A stretch of 64,000 nt of DNA from Halobacillus litoralis (lineage in GTDB: Bacteria; Bacillota; Bacilli; Bacillales; Halobacillaceae), in assembly GCF_009856445.1 (NCBI RefSeq), contig NZ_WMFA01000001.1:310001-374000 (forward strand), written 5' to 3'. The notes under the pieces were generated by a model. That model made no database searches and was not told the DNA's origin. It saw nothing but the letters and a program-made list of their open reading frames with translations. Each line of letters starts with the position of its first letter. Positions within the stretch are counted from its first letter, which is position 1. The position numbers were made by a program, and so were the translations under genes. Of this stretch, positions 9,381 through 18,626 are shown piece by piece.

Positions 9381-11492
9381 TTAAACTTCTACTGCTTGAT
9401 TAATCAGGTCAATGACCTGTTCAGTTTCTTCTGCAGAGATCAAACGCTCCACATGTTTTTCATCTGACAACAGTTCTGTGAGTTGTGCCAGGGCTTTCAA
9501 ATGGGTTTCGTTATCAATAGCTGCCAGTACGATGACAAGTTGAGCCCTATGTTTTTCTTTATCTGAAAAATAAACAGAGTCTTTTAGTCTTAGTAAGCTC
9601 ATCCCAAGTTGTTCCACGCCTGCTTCAGGTCGTGCGTGGGGGATGGCAATGCCAGGCGCAATCACAATATAAGGACCTAACTCGTTTACGTTATCAATCA
9701 TCGCCTGAACGTAATCCGGACGAATAACCTGTTGATCAATGAGTGGCTGGGATGCCACTTTGATGGCTTCTTCCCAATTCTGGACCTTGTCTTTCAACTG
9801 TATCGTTTGTTCTGTTAATAATTCGTTGAGCATGGGCTTTCTCATCTCCTTTGTATGCGGAGTCTTTTGTTCGAGAAGGTATGACAATTCTCTTTTCAAT
9901 TCGTCCTTACGATGAATTGTCGCGTAGCGTTCGATGACTTGAATAAATGGGTCGCCTGCATCGAGCTCTGTCGTACTCGAACCAAAAAGTTCATTCATCC
10001 GTTGAATGACACGCTCCTTTTCAACATTCGTTAAAATCGCGGGAACATGGACAACGGGTATATCTTTCGTTTTTATGAACTTTGTTGAAAAAATGACATC
10101 CGCCTTGTGGTTGTTCCTTTGATACTCTCTCATGGAGAGGGTATCTTTGATGTTCAATCCGGCAATTAAATTTTCGAGTTGGGTGCGCAACATATTGGAT
10201 GTACCAATCCCATTTTCGCAGACGATGACAGCGGTAAGTTTTGTTTCTACCTGCTTCTTTTCTTTCTTGAGCCATCCCCCGAAATGTAAAGTGATATAAG
10301 CGGCTTCCTCATCGGGAATCTTATTCCCGACATAAAGCTCCAGGTGCTTCATCACCCGTTTGGTCAGGTGAAAAATATCAGGATAGGTTTCTTGAATCGT
10401 GCCCGCTAAGTCATTAGCGATTTTCACTCCATATTTCAACCGGTAATAGGTTGGCTTGATATGAGAGATCAGGTTTTCTGAAAGTCCTTCTTTATCGTCA
10501 AACACAACGCAGGAATAGAGTTGGAAATCATCAATCATCTGATGGACGACTTCTTTCAACCCGGACAATTCCCGTTCAGAATAGCGGCTGAAGTCATCAT
10601 GTTGAACTTTCGATCCCAGCAGGTTCATGGTAATGAAGCAAACTTCATCCTCAGGGAATTCGATCTCCCACCATTCTTCAAGGGCAGTGGTAATGAGTAA
10701 AGATCCCTGGTGAGCTTTGGTCTGCTTAAGAACATGCTTTTCTGCGGGTTGGACAGTGATGTACTTCCCATCCGCGATCCGTTTTGTAATCATTAACACT
10801 TGGAAGGATAGGATTTCCACCATTTCATCTGTCAGTGTCAGCCCTAATTCCTTTTCAGCTTCAAAGAGAATTTTCTTCACTTTGCGCCTCTGTTCCGTTT
10901 CCTGTGACCATGTGTCGGATTCGGGCTGAATCATCTGATGAACTTTATTTCTGACGTTTTGCCAATCAGGTTGTGAAAAGATTGTAGCCAGAATATTAGA
11001 AAGAACGGTTCTCTTCATATCCTCAGGCCCGTTTAATCGGTAGCCGATATTTTTCTTGTAATAAAGCTCGAGTCCCATCTCTCGAAACTCCTGCTTGATC
11101 ATTTTAATCATTTTAGCGATTGTGCCTCGGCTCATGCTCGTCAGGTCTATGAAATGCTGCATAGAAGCTTTTTCTTCTTCCAATAGGATTTTAGCTTTGA
11201 TGAGAATTTCGCGTTCCTGTCTGGACAATTGATACTGCCAGTCATCAAAACTCTTGTCTTGGTTATCCTTCAAATGCGCTTTAGATGAAGAAGGTAAGAA
11301 TAATCCCTCTCCATGCTCGCTTTGAATAGGTTCAAGATGATTGGCAAGCAACCAGCTATTGATTTGATCGATATCATAGTAAATGGTCCGTTGGGACACT
11401 TTCATTCTGTCGACTAAATCCTTCGTGGGAATGGGATTGGTTGATTGTTGTATCATTGATAATAAGTGTGCACGTCTATTATCCAATACCAT
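9381..11492 (-). CDS. PRD-containing transcriptional regulator with EIIB-like and EIIA domains
   Basis: 703-residue PTS-controlled activator of the MtlR/ManR/UlaR-like class. Order of domains: two N-terminal helix-turn-helix regions (about 1-70 and 85-170; the first has LVDRMKVSQRTIYYDIDQI), two PRD domains (about 190-400), a gat-type IIB-like domain (about 405-495, with VCENGIGTSNM) and a C-terminal fructose/mannitol-type EIIA (about 545-703) with active-site H619 in GIAIPHARPE. No separate IIA gene lies in the cluster, so this domain may also serve as the IIA of the transporter. First gene of the operon. Confidence 0.85.
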   Translation of the reverse strand: MVLDNRRAHLLSMIQQSTNPIPTKDLVDRMKVSQRTIYYDIDQINSWLLANHLEPIQSEHGEGLFLPSSSKAHLKDNQDKSFDDWQYQLSRQEREILIKAKILLEEEKASMQHFIDLTSMSRGTIAKMIKMIKQEFREMGLELYYKKNIGYRLNGPEDMKRTVLSNILATIFSQPDWQNVRNKVHQMIQPESDTWSQETEQRRKVKKILFEAEKELGLTLTDEMVEILSFQVLMITKRIADGKYITVQPAEKHVLKQTKAHQGSLLITTALEEWWEIEFPEDEVCFITMNLLGSKVQHDDFSRYSERELSGLKEVVHQMIDDFQLYSCVVFDDKEGLSENLISHIKPTYYRLKYGVKIANDLAGTIQETYPDIFHLTKRVMKHLELYVGNKIPDEEAAYITLHFGGWLKKEKKQVETKLTAVIVCENGIGTSNMLRTQLENLIAGLNIKDTLSMREYQRNNHKADVIFSTKFIKTKDIPVVHVPAILTNVEKERVIQRMNELFGSSTTELDAGDPFIQVIERYATIHRKDELKRELSYLLEQKTPHTKEMRKPMLNELLTEQTIQLKDKVQNWEEAIKVASQPLIDQQVIRPDYVQAMIDNVNELGPYIVIAPGIAIPHARPEAGVEQLGMSLLRLKDSVYFSDKEKHRAQLVIVLAAIDNETHLKALAQLTELLSDEKHVERLISAEETEQVIDLINQAVEV

Positions 11493-11523
11493 CGGGGTCC
11501 CCCTTGTTCAACTTTATTGGTGC

Positions 11524-11649
11524 ATTTTTGCAAAAATATAAACATTCTTTTGATTGATGATCATCTTATGGGACTAGTATATACGCTTATGAGGGGTTAT
11601 GTAAGGGGTTTCAGTGTATGGTTTTTGTAAAACGTAAATTTGCAAAAAT
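11524..11649. promoter_or_regulatory. Control region of the PTS operon with two TTTGCAAAAAT boxes
   Basis: The roughly 200-bp gap upstream of the regulator holds a perfect 14-bp palindrome, ATTTTTGCAAAAAT (11524-11537), and a near copy, AAATTTGCAAAAAT (11636-11649), 112 bp apart. A minus-strand TATACT hexamer lies between them. They are plausible operator sites for the PRD regulator, by analogy with activators that bind upstream inverted repeats. This is inference; no family consensus was matched. Confidence 0.4.
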
Positions 11650-11689
11650 GAACAGTTGTAATATTTAAGGAAATAAAAACAAACAAAAG

Positions 11690-11722
11690 AAAAAAGCCCC
11701 AAATAAGGAAGGGGGCTTTTTG
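11690..11722 (-). terminator. Terminator after the NhaC-type gene
   Basis: AAAAAGCCCC and GGGGGCTTTTT flank an 11-nt loop, with T-rich sequence on both strands. It sits 7 bp after the antiporter stop and works on the minus strand, possibly in both directions. Confidence 0.85.
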
Positions 11723-11728
11723 TTTGAA

Positions 11729-13138
11729 CTATAAAAAGAAAGACATACCGAAGTAAAGAAGAGCAGCAAAGGAAGCAGCAATAAGGGCGGGCTTCAATTT
11801 GAACCGAGCATATTTAATCGGATTCAAATTTAGAATGCCGGCCGTCGTATTCGTATCATCACTCAAGGGGGATGCAAAAGCACCGAATGTACCGCTGGCA
11901 AAAACGGCTCCGATGACAATGGGCAGGGAACTTCCTGCTACGGTTGCAATCGATATCCCGACAGGCATGAGAATCCCCCATGTCCCCCAGGAAGAGCCGA
12001 TGAAATAGGAGAGGCCGCAGCCAACAACGAATAAAATGACGGCAACAAATCCGGAAGGGATCCAGTCAAAAGACTTGGAAATGGTATCCGCGAAATTCAA
12101 TGCTTCGGATCCGCTGCTCAATCCCCATACCATGGCCAGAAGAACAATGACACTCATCATCTCGTTTCCTCCATCAATCAGGGTGTCCATCATTTTCTTG
12201 AGTTTCTCATTACGGAACTTCAAATAAACGACGAAACCGATGAGGGTAAGTACGACGGCCAGTACCATAGCATCAAGTACATTGGCATTAATCAGGGCGT
12301 CAAATCCGGACTTTCCATCTCTGACGCCGACCATATACATGAGGAAGAAAGTAAGGAGGATCACACTGAACAATGGAATAATCAAGTGCCAAGGCTGTGC
12401 TGGCAGGTTTTTCGTAACAGCTGGATGACAGTCTTCCCATTGGTCATCATCTTCTTTTTTTTCTTGATCCATGTTCTCTGCGTCAGTCGCAGGCTTTTTG
12501 TTCTTATGGAAAAAACTCATATAAAAGCCGACGGCTAGCATGGAAAAGGCGAAGAAATTGAACGGAATGCTGCTGATATATAAGGAATATGCGTCCCCTT
12601 CCGTGCCTGCCTGCTGCAAGGACAGTTCAATGACCGAAGTCATATATCCAACAAATGCTGTCGCAATAGGAATCAAGACGACGAGTGGTGAGGCTGTCGT
12701 TTCGATGACGAAACCCAGCTCCTGTTTGGTCATTGGAATGTTCCTTCTCAATGCTTTCATTACAGGCCCGATGGTAACGATCCGGAAGCTCGGTGCACTG
12801 AAAGTCCCTAATGAAGACAACCAGGTGAGGATGAACGCCCCCTTTTTGTGGTCAATCCTCTCCGTTGCTTCTTTAACGAATCCTTTGATACCTCCCGACA
12901 TTTTTACAAGTCCTATTAAAGCGGAGAAGGCATATAGAAAGAGGATGATCTTCAAATTGGCTTCATCCCTCAAACCTTCAATGATGAAACCTAAGGCTGT
13001 CATCATTCCTCCCAGCCAATGTGGGTCGATGATGTAACCGGCCACGACAACAGCGAATAGTAAACTTGGAATGACTTGTTTGGTCCATATAGCCGTAACA
13101 ATGACCACGATGAAAGGAATGACGGAAAGCCAACCCAT
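11729..13138 (-). CDS. Na+/H+ antiporter, NhaC family
   Basis: 469-residue polytopic membrane protein with about eleven helices and a charged cytoplasmic loop at about residues 210-240 (DAENMDQEKKEDDDQWEDCH). The pattern GLSYFIGSSWGTWGILMPVGISIA near the C-terminus, followed by FASGTFGAFASPLSDDTNTT, is the NhaC/YheL/MleN-type signature of the ion-transporter superfamily. Likely exports Na+ in exchange for H+, or antiports an organic acid. Useful to a halotolerant cell, but the substrate is not determined. Monocistronic. Confidence 0.82.
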   Translation of the reverse strand: MGWLSVIPFIVVIVTAIWTKQVIPSLLFAVVVAGYIIDPHWLGGMMTALGFIIEGLRDEANLKIILFLYAFSALIGLVKMSGGIKGFVKEATERIDHKKGAFILTWLSSLGTFSAPSFRIVTIGPVMKALRRNIPMTKQELGFVIETTASPLVVLIPIATAFVGYMTSVIELSLQQAGTEGDAYSLYISSIPFNFFAFSMLAVGFYMSFFHKNKKPATDAENMDQEKKEDDDQWEDCHPAVTKNLPAQPWHLIIPLFSVILLTFFLMYMVGVRDGKSGFDALINANVLDAMVLAVVLTLIGFVVYLKFRNEKLKKMMDTLIDGGNEMMSVIVLLAMVWGLSSGSEALNFADTISKSFDWIPSGFVAVILFVVGCGLSYFIGSSWGTWGILMPVGISIATVAGSSLPIVIGAVFASGTFGAFASPLSDDTNTTAGILNLNPIKYARFKLKPALIAASFAALLYFGMSFFL

Positions 13139-13275
13139 AAACAGATCCCTCGCTTTTCTTGAGTGCTTCCTTTATCTTGTGTGTGTTTTGCCAGGATATT
13201 CTTGTCATTTGAAAAAGGACTCTGGACGTGAAAAGCGAATATAGGGGGTAGAGCATTTAACAGAGGAGGATACTT

Positions 13276-13716
13276 ATGTCTTTTATGAGTCAGTCCGTCA
13301 TCATCAAAAAACCTGTAGAAGAAGTTTTTAAAATGGCGACAGATTTCAACAACAGCCCTGAAATTATGGAAACAGTCATCGATGTACAAATATTGAGTGA
13401 GGGACCTGTCACGGAAGGATATAGGTTCCAGGAAACTCGGGAAATCAGAGGCAGAAAAGCTCGTTCAATCATTGAGGTTACCGACTTTGACCCCAATCGA
13501 AAATACTCTGTCCGCAGTCATCAGCATGGATTGGACTTACGGTACCATTATGAATTCGTACAAACGTCAGAAGGGACGAGAGTAGACTTCCAAGGGGAGC
13601 TTTATACGGAAGGCTTCCGAAACAAATTGATGAAACCACTTATAAAGCAGATCATCAAAAAGGAAGATCAAGACCACCTACAACATTTGAAGAAGTTTAT
13701 CGAATCTTCTTCATAA
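13276..13716 (+). CDS. SRPBCC (START-like) family protein
   Basis: 146-residue soluble protein of the polyketide cyclase/dehydrase (SRPBCC) fold. The opening IIKKPVEEVFKMATDFNNSPEI is the typical first strand plus helix of this fold; the C-terminal long helix (RNKLMKPLIKQIIKKEDQDHLQHLKKFIE) closes the ligand cavity. No catalytic motif; a hydrophobic ligand-binding or coenzyme-Q-like role is generic to the family. The ATG follows AGAGGAGGATACTT. No neighbour hints at a specific job. Confidence 0.7.
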   Translation: MSFMSQSVIIKKPVEEVFKMATDFNNSPEIMETVIDVQILSEGPVTEGYRFQETREIRGRKARSIIEVTDFDPNRKYSVRSHQHGLDLRYHYEFVQTSEGTRVDFQGELYTEGFRNKLMKPLIKQIIKKEDQDHLQHLKKFIESSS

Positions 13717-13830
13717 AGGTGGTATAATAAGAATAAGCTATGGATCATGTATGAAAGGCCTCTCCATTATCCAATATGGAAAGAGGTCTATTTTTTATAT
13801 AAAAAAATCCCTCTTCAACTAAATGGTAGG

Positions 13831-14356
13831 TTTCTTGAAGACTCAGTTTCGAGATGTTTTCGGGTTTCGTTACCTTATTGGGCGTCGGGGATGGCTGGGA
13901 AGCTACTCGCTTTCCTGTGGGGGAGTGGCGAGCTTCCTCGGGCTACGCCCTGCGGGATCTCGCCGATCTCCTTTCTCCCACGGGAGTCTCGCAGCTTCCC
14001 AACCACCCCATCAGATGAAGGGGCTAACGAACCCCTTTCCCAAGTAGGATGGTATCCCGCTACCTCGATTGTTGTAACCATAAAACGCTCTGTATCAAGC
14101 TTTCAGGGTTCAAGTGTCTCTGCATGGGAGTTTATAATGATACTCCATCAAACTGAATAGCTGATGATTCGGGAAGTGGTTTCGAGATACTTCTATGTCA
14201 AAGAGGCGGAGGGGAATGGCGAGACTCCTGCGGGAAAAAAGTGCTTGGTGAGACCCCACAGGACGCAGTCCGAGGAGGCTCACCGCGCTCCCGCGGAAAG
14301 CGAGTCATCCCCCGCAGCCCCAACCCACCGCACAAACGTCTCGAAACTGAGCCTTC
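13831..14356. repeat. Paired GC-rich repeat, locus 1
   Basis: About 530 bp in a 726-bp gap between two plus-strand genes. It consists of two related units of about 190-210 bp facing each other. The left unit opens with GAAGACTCAGTTTCGAGATG (from 13837); the right unit runs from GAAGTGGTTTCGAGATAC (14173) to an inverted copy of the left end (TCTCGAAACTGAGCCTTC, 14339-14356). Both units hold GC-rich inverted repeats. Related pairs occur at 30624-31130 and 60440-61006. Open frames across it are not conserved between copies and are rejected as genes. The remaining bases of the gap show nothing else. Confidence 0.88.
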
Positions 14357-14442
14357 CACAAACGGGAGCTTTAGTGGAAGGGTGGGGTGGGTAATAGAAG
14401 AATATTGGGAATCTAATGATATACGGAAAGGAAAGATTATAG

Positions 14443-15588
14443 ATGACAGATAGTAATCCATCGTGGTTTGGGGAATTAGCCCCTTCTACGAAAGAGGCAT
14501 GGCAGGTTTCAGGATATGAGAGCTTGACGAAAGTTCAAGAACAGGCCATTCCTTTCATTTTAGAAGACAAAGATGTAGTGGCGGAAGCTCCTACAGGCAG
14601 CGGGAAAACTTTGGCATATTTACTACCACTGATTGAAAAGGTGGATCCCGAACAGAAACATACACAAGTGTTGATTATGGCATCTTCTCATGAATTAGTG
14701 ATGCAAATTCATCAGGAGGTCCAGACTTGGACAAAAGGAAGCGGCATTACCAGTATGACGATGATTGGCGGTGCGAATATTAAGCGCCAAATGGATAAGT
14801 TGAAGAAAAAGCCGCACATCGTTGTGGGTACACCAGGCCGTGTGTACGAATTGATACAGAAGAAAAAACTGAAGGCACATGAAATCAAAGCAGTGATTAT
14901 GGACGAAGCCGATCAACTGCTTGTTCCAGAACATATCCATACGGTTGAAGATGTGTTGAAAAGTACGATGCGTGATACGCAAACGTTGTTGTTTTCAGCC
15001 ACACTGCCTGATGAGGTTATTGAAATAGCTCAAACATTCATGGATGAAGAGGCAGAGGTGATTCGGGTTACAGAAGAACTGAAGAAACCAGACGTGACTC
15101 ACACGTATATTGTTTGTGAAGACAGAGATAAAATAGAGACATTAAGAAAACTGGCCCGGATGGAAGCATTCAAAGGTCTTGCCTTCATGCAGGATATTGC
15201 CAAGCTGAACGTCATGGCTGAGAAACTAACATACAAACACCTGGATATCGGATTGTTACACAGTGATGCGAAAAAAGAACAACGGGCGAAGGCGATTAAG
15301 GAATTCCGAAAAGGGGAATATCCATTACTACTTGCTACAGATGTGGCAGCCAGAGGACTGGATATTATCGAAATTAACCATATCATCAACCTGGATGTTC
15401 CTAAAGATATGACATCCTATATCCATCGTGCAGGTCGAACCGGACGAATCGGTTCTCAAGAAGGAACCGTTGTTTCCCTTGTGAATCCTGTAGAAGAGAA
15501 ACGTTTGAAGAAGTTTGCGCGTGAATTAGAGCTGCCCCTCCATAAAGCGGAGATTTATAAAGGGAAATTAAGAGTCGCCAAGCGTTAA
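14443..15588 (+). CDS. yfmL: DEAD-box ATP-dependent RNA helicase
   Basis: 381 residues, closely matching the layout of B. subtilis YfmL, a short DEAD-box helicase implicated in 50S ribosome maturation. Visible motifs: Q motif SLTKVQEQAIPFI, Walker A APTGSGKT (49-56), VGTPGRV, DEAD in IMDEADQLL, SAT in LFSATLP, and C-terminal LLATDVAARGLDI and HRAGRTGR. It lacks the long RNA-binding tail of CshA/DbpA types. YfmL assignment rests on length and remembered sequence similarity. Confidence 0.88.
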   Translation: MTDSNPSWFGELAPSTKEAWQVSGYESLTKVQEQAIPFILEDKDVVAEAPTGSGKTLAYLLPLIEKVDPEQKHTQVLIMASSHELVMQIHQEVQTWTKGSGITSMTMIGGANIKRQMDKLKKKPHIVVGTPGRVYELIQKKKLKAHEIKAVIMDEADQLLVPEHIHTVEDVLKSTMRDTQTLLFSATLPDEVIEIAQTFMDEEAEVIRVTEELKKPDVTHTYIVCEDRDKIETLRKLARMEAFKGLAFMQDIAKLNVMAEKLTYKHLDIGLLHSDAKKEQRAKAIKEFRKGEYPLLLATDVAARGLDIIEINHIINLDVPKDMTSYIHRAGRTGRIGSQEGTVVSLVNPVEEKRLKKFARELELPLHKAEIYKGKLRVAKR

Positions 15589-15668
15589 ATATTGCCGTTT
15601 GCCTTTGAAGCGATGCCATGGAATACTGGGAGAGAGTACTTCTAGCCTGAAGTGAGGAGAGAATCGCC

Positions 15669-16373
15669 ATGATTAAAAAGTTCTTTCTCTTTCTTGTGGC
15701 CTTGTTTGTCATCATCGTCATTGCGACACCAGTTTCTGCCCAGGATTTTTGGAAAGAAGGTCCACGGGCTTCCTATGAGAGGGTATCGCAACATGTGCAG
15801 GGCTTAGTAGAGAATACAGATATAAAAAATGAGTTTCAGAATTTTGCAGTAGATGTCCAGTCTTTCTTTAAGTTCCTTGAAGATGTGGAATGGAAATACC
15901 CGGATGCACCTCCAGAAGAGCAAGAATCCTCAGATCGCACGACTGAACGGGTGTCAGAGGATTCACTCTCCGGCTATGAATTGAAAGATTTCGAACAGGA
16001 GGTTGTGGCTCTGGTCAATAAAGAACGGGAAGAGCGGGGACTTGAGCCATTACAAACCCATAATCGTTTGAGCGCATTAGCCAACGTAAAGTCGCAGGAC
16101 ATGGCTGACAAACGCTACTTCAGCCATACTTCACCAACCTACGGCTCGCCCTTTGATATGATGGACGAATTCGACTTCCGTTATCGGGCAGCAGGTGAAA
16201 ACATAGCCGCTGGCCAACGGTCACCTGAAGAAGTTGTAGAGGGATGGATGAACAGTGACGGCCATAGAGCCAACATTCTACACGAAGACTTCACTCATAT
16301 TGGTGTAGGGTACATGGAAGGTGAAGGACCATATAAAAGATACTGGACACAACTATTCATGACCCCTCGTTAA
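15669..16373 (+). CDS. Secreted CAP-domain (SCP/PR1-like) protein
   Basis: 234 residues with a clear signal peptide (MIKKFFLFLVALFVIIVIA, cleavage expected after VSAQ), a roughly 85-residue acidic linker and a C-terminal CAP domain from about residue 110. CAP hallmarks visible are EVVALVNKEREERGLEPL, LSALANVKSQDMADKRYFSHTS, the GENIAAG motif and SDGHRANILHEDFTHIGVGY. Similar to B. subtilis YkwD-type proteins, whose extracellular role is poorly defined. Monocistronic with its own terminator. Confidence 0.85.
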   Translation: MIKKFFLFLVALFVIIVIATPVSAQDFWKEGPRASYERVSQHVQGLVENTDIKNEFQNFAVDVQSFFKFLEDVEWKYPDAPPEEQESSDRTTERVSEDSLSGYELKDFEQEVVALVNKEREERGLEPLQTHNRLSALANVKSQDMADKRYFSHTSPTYGSPFDMMDEFDFRYRAAGENIAAGQRSPEEVVEGWMNSDGHRANILHEDFTHIGVGYMEGEGPYKRYWTQLFMTPR

Positions 16374-16383
16374 TTAATGAAAG

Positions 16384-16418
16384 CCGGATTCCGACGCACA
16401 GGAATCCGGCTTTTTTTA
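16384..16418 (+). terminator. Rho-independent terminator
   Basis: Perfect 10-bp stem GCCGGATTCC/GGAATCCGGC with an 8-nt loop and seven T, just after the CAP-domain gene. Confidence 0.93.
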
Positions 16419-16472
16419 AATGTGTAGGCAGGATTTTAAAATACCGGGATGCAGGAAGGATGTAGGAGTTCA

Positions 16473-17081
16473 TTAGTTTTTGGAGACGGATTTGAAATAC
16501 CCTTTGACATTAACAGGGTCTGTATCTCTCTCGGACTCAGCCCACTCTATAATCAAGGAAAACAACTGGATGATCATGATCATTACACCCGTGTACAAAA
16601 AGGCCTCCGTATCCGTACCTTCACGGAAATAGAAAGAGGATTCATGATAGAGCACAAATAATATAGAGGTCAGCATTAAGTATAAAAAACGTCTCATGTA
16701 ATTTTGGAGCTTGATGAAGGAACATTGCAACAGTAGAGGGGCCCAGTAAATAAAAGACCCGAATCCTAAAAGAAACAGGTGAACAAACTCGTGGATAGGA
16801 AAGTGAAAGGTTAAATCGAAGCTTACGAGTGCACTCATCACAAAGATGGTTGAACTTAAAAGGGGGCGGCGGCTTAATTTAATTATCCAGCGAAGGCTGG
16901 AACGGAACCAAAGTTGTTTGTGATTAGCATAGAGAATGAAAGCAGGGGCTAGTCCAAAGCAGATGGTACTCCTGACATATTGAAAAGGAGTGGATGATAA
17001 AAGGTGGTGGATGGCCAGAGCAGTAATAATAAACAGCGAATAAAGAAGAAGTGTGAGGATGGAATTTTTATAGACCTTCAT
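16473..17081 (-). CDS. Polytopic membrane protein, CtaG-like segment
   Basis: 202 residues with about six hydrophobic helices. The central FHFPIHEFVHLFLLGFGSFIYWAPLLL resembles the histidine-bearing helix followed by a W-P motif in caa3-type CtaG (cytochrome oxidase assembly) proteins, but the protein is shorter than CtaG and the match is limited to this stretch. The start follows AGGAGATGAATTCC. No partner gene nearby. Function unknown; the CtaG relation is only a suggestion. Confidence 0.6.
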   Translation of the reverse strand: MKVYKNSILTLLLYSLFIITALAIHHLLSSTPFQYVRSTICFGLAPAFILYANHKQLWFRSSLRWIIKLSRRPLLSSTIFVMSALVSFDLTFHFPIHEFVHLFLLGFGSFIYWAPLLLQCSFIKLQNYMRRFLYLMLTSILFVLYHESSFYFREGTDTEAFLYTGVMIMIIQLFSLIIEWAESERDTDPVNVKGYFKSVSKN

Positions 17082-17334
17082 TGGAATTCATCTCCTGAAA
17101 GCTTTCGATTTATTTACCCTCCCCATTTTCAAATAAACCTATGTAGAAAAATAATTCCATTTAAGAATGTTAAAGTATTATTCGCTGATCAGGACATGGT
17201 GAATAATTAAGAAAAATGGAAAAAGTCTGTATATAAATGGAAGGCAAAGATGAACTAGTGTTATAATTTTGAAGTTAAAACATTAGTTTTTCGTTCTTTT
17301 CCCATTATTATCAACAGGAAAGAAGTGCTTACAT

Positions 17335-18612
17335 ATGAATGCTATCCAGTCCTTGATTCGAAAACCATCGATATTTAAAAATTTATTTCAGCATTTAAGT
17401 GATGCCGTAGCTATTATACAAAATGTAAAAGGGAGGATGATCTTCACCTATATCAATGCAACGATGCAGCGGGTGTATGGGGATCTTCAGGGAGATGCAT
17501 TACATGACCTTTATTGTGAGGCTGAGTGGAAACATATCGCGGAGACGATGGAAAAGGCGGATAAATTCCCTGAAACGATCGTTGAGAGCTCTGACCGTCC
17601 TCCAAACCCATTTCAAATCTCATACGGGATACAATCGATAAAGGTGGAGGATGCTTATCTTCTATACATAAAGTCGGGGTATGCCCAAACATGGGAACTG
17701 ATTGAAGAGAAAGAACGTCAACGCATAGAGAGTGAGAGTCGTTATGAATCGGTAGTCGAAGCATCGCCGGACTCGATATTTCTCCATGATAAAGAAGACC
17801 GTATCATTTATGTGAACCGAGCAGGAATAGACTTGCTTGGGGCGGACAAAGCTATAGAATTACTTGGTCAGGATATAAAGAATTTCCTCTACAATGAATC
17901 CCTTGAAGATGTACGTCACCGCCTGAATACTTTATTGTCAGGGGGATATGTAAAAGGACCGATTGAACGTCAAGTTAAAAGAATGGATGGGTCGATCATT
18001 GATGTTGAGCTGCATGGAGGTCTTGTCGAATACCACCAAGTCAAGGCGGTCCAGACGATTTGCCGTAACATATCGGAACGAAGAAAGCAGCAGCATCAAC
18101 TAGAGGAAATGGCTTATCATGACCAGCTGACAAAAATCCCGAACCGGCGGTATTTTTTTGAAAAGTTGGAGGATGAGCTGAAACGGATGGACCACCGAGA
18201 TTCGATCTTTGCCTTACTATTCTTTGATTTGGATAATTTCAAACAGATCAATGATCGCTATGGACATCAAATCGGTGACGAACTGCTTGTCATCTTCACG
18301 AAACGGCTCAGCCGTGGGTTAAGAAAAACGGACACGCTTTCTCGCCTGGGTGGCGATGAATTTGTTATTCTTTTATCAGGGTTAGCTGACATCAACCACC
18401 CGCGTCAAGTAGCCGATCGAATGCTGGATCGTGTACTCCGCCCGATCCACTTGCAGGGATGTGAGATTGAAATCAGTGTGTCGATTGGAGTGTCTATTTA
18501 TCCTGAACATGGGGTAGATGAGGGAGAACTTCTCACAAACGCTGACCGGGCGCTCTACAAAGCGAAAGAAAATGGAAGAAGTTGTGTATCGGTTTATACT
18601 CATGGTTCATGA
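17335..18612 (+). CDS. PAS-PAS-GGDEF diguanylate cyclase
   Basis: 425-residue cytoplasmic protein. A first, weak PAS-like region spans about residues 15-115, a clear PAS about 132-250 (RYESVVEASPDSIFLHDKED, with a PAC ending ICRNISERRKQ), and a GGDEF domain 255-425. The catalytic GGDEF is intact at 339-343 (SRLGGDEFVIL), and the product-inhibition I-site RKTD sits at 330-333, exactly five residues before it, so an active and feedback-controlled c-di-GMP synthase is expected. The signal sensed by the PAS domains is unknown. No transmembrane segment. Confidence 0.9.
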   Translation: MNAIQSLIRKPSIFKNLFQHLSDAVAIIQNVKGRMIFTYINATMQRVYGDLQGDALHDLYCEAEWKHIAETMEKADKFPETIVESSDRPPNPFQISYGIQSIKVEDAYLLYIKSGYAQTWELIEEKERQRIESESRYESVVEASPDSIFLHDKEDRIIYVNRAGIDLLGADKAIELLGQDIKNFLYNESLEDVRHRLNTLLSGGYVKGPIERQVKRMDGSIIDVELHGGLVEYHQVKAVQTICRNISERRKQQHQLEEMAYHDQLTKIPNRRYFFEKLEDELKRMDHRDSIFALLFFDLDNFKQINDRYGHQIGDELLVIFTKRLSRGLRKTDTLSRLGGDEFVILLSGLADINHPRQVADRMLDRVLRPIHLQGCEIEISVSIGVSIYPEHGVDEGELLTNADRALYKAKENGRSCVSVYTHGS

Positions 18613-18626
18613 AAGGAGAAACAGTC

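Noticed and set aside
13747-14461. Several open frames of 68-137 codons on both strands
   Set aside because: They lie across the paired repeat, are GC-rich artefacts, are not preserved in frame at the other two repeat loci and lack good ribosome binding sites.
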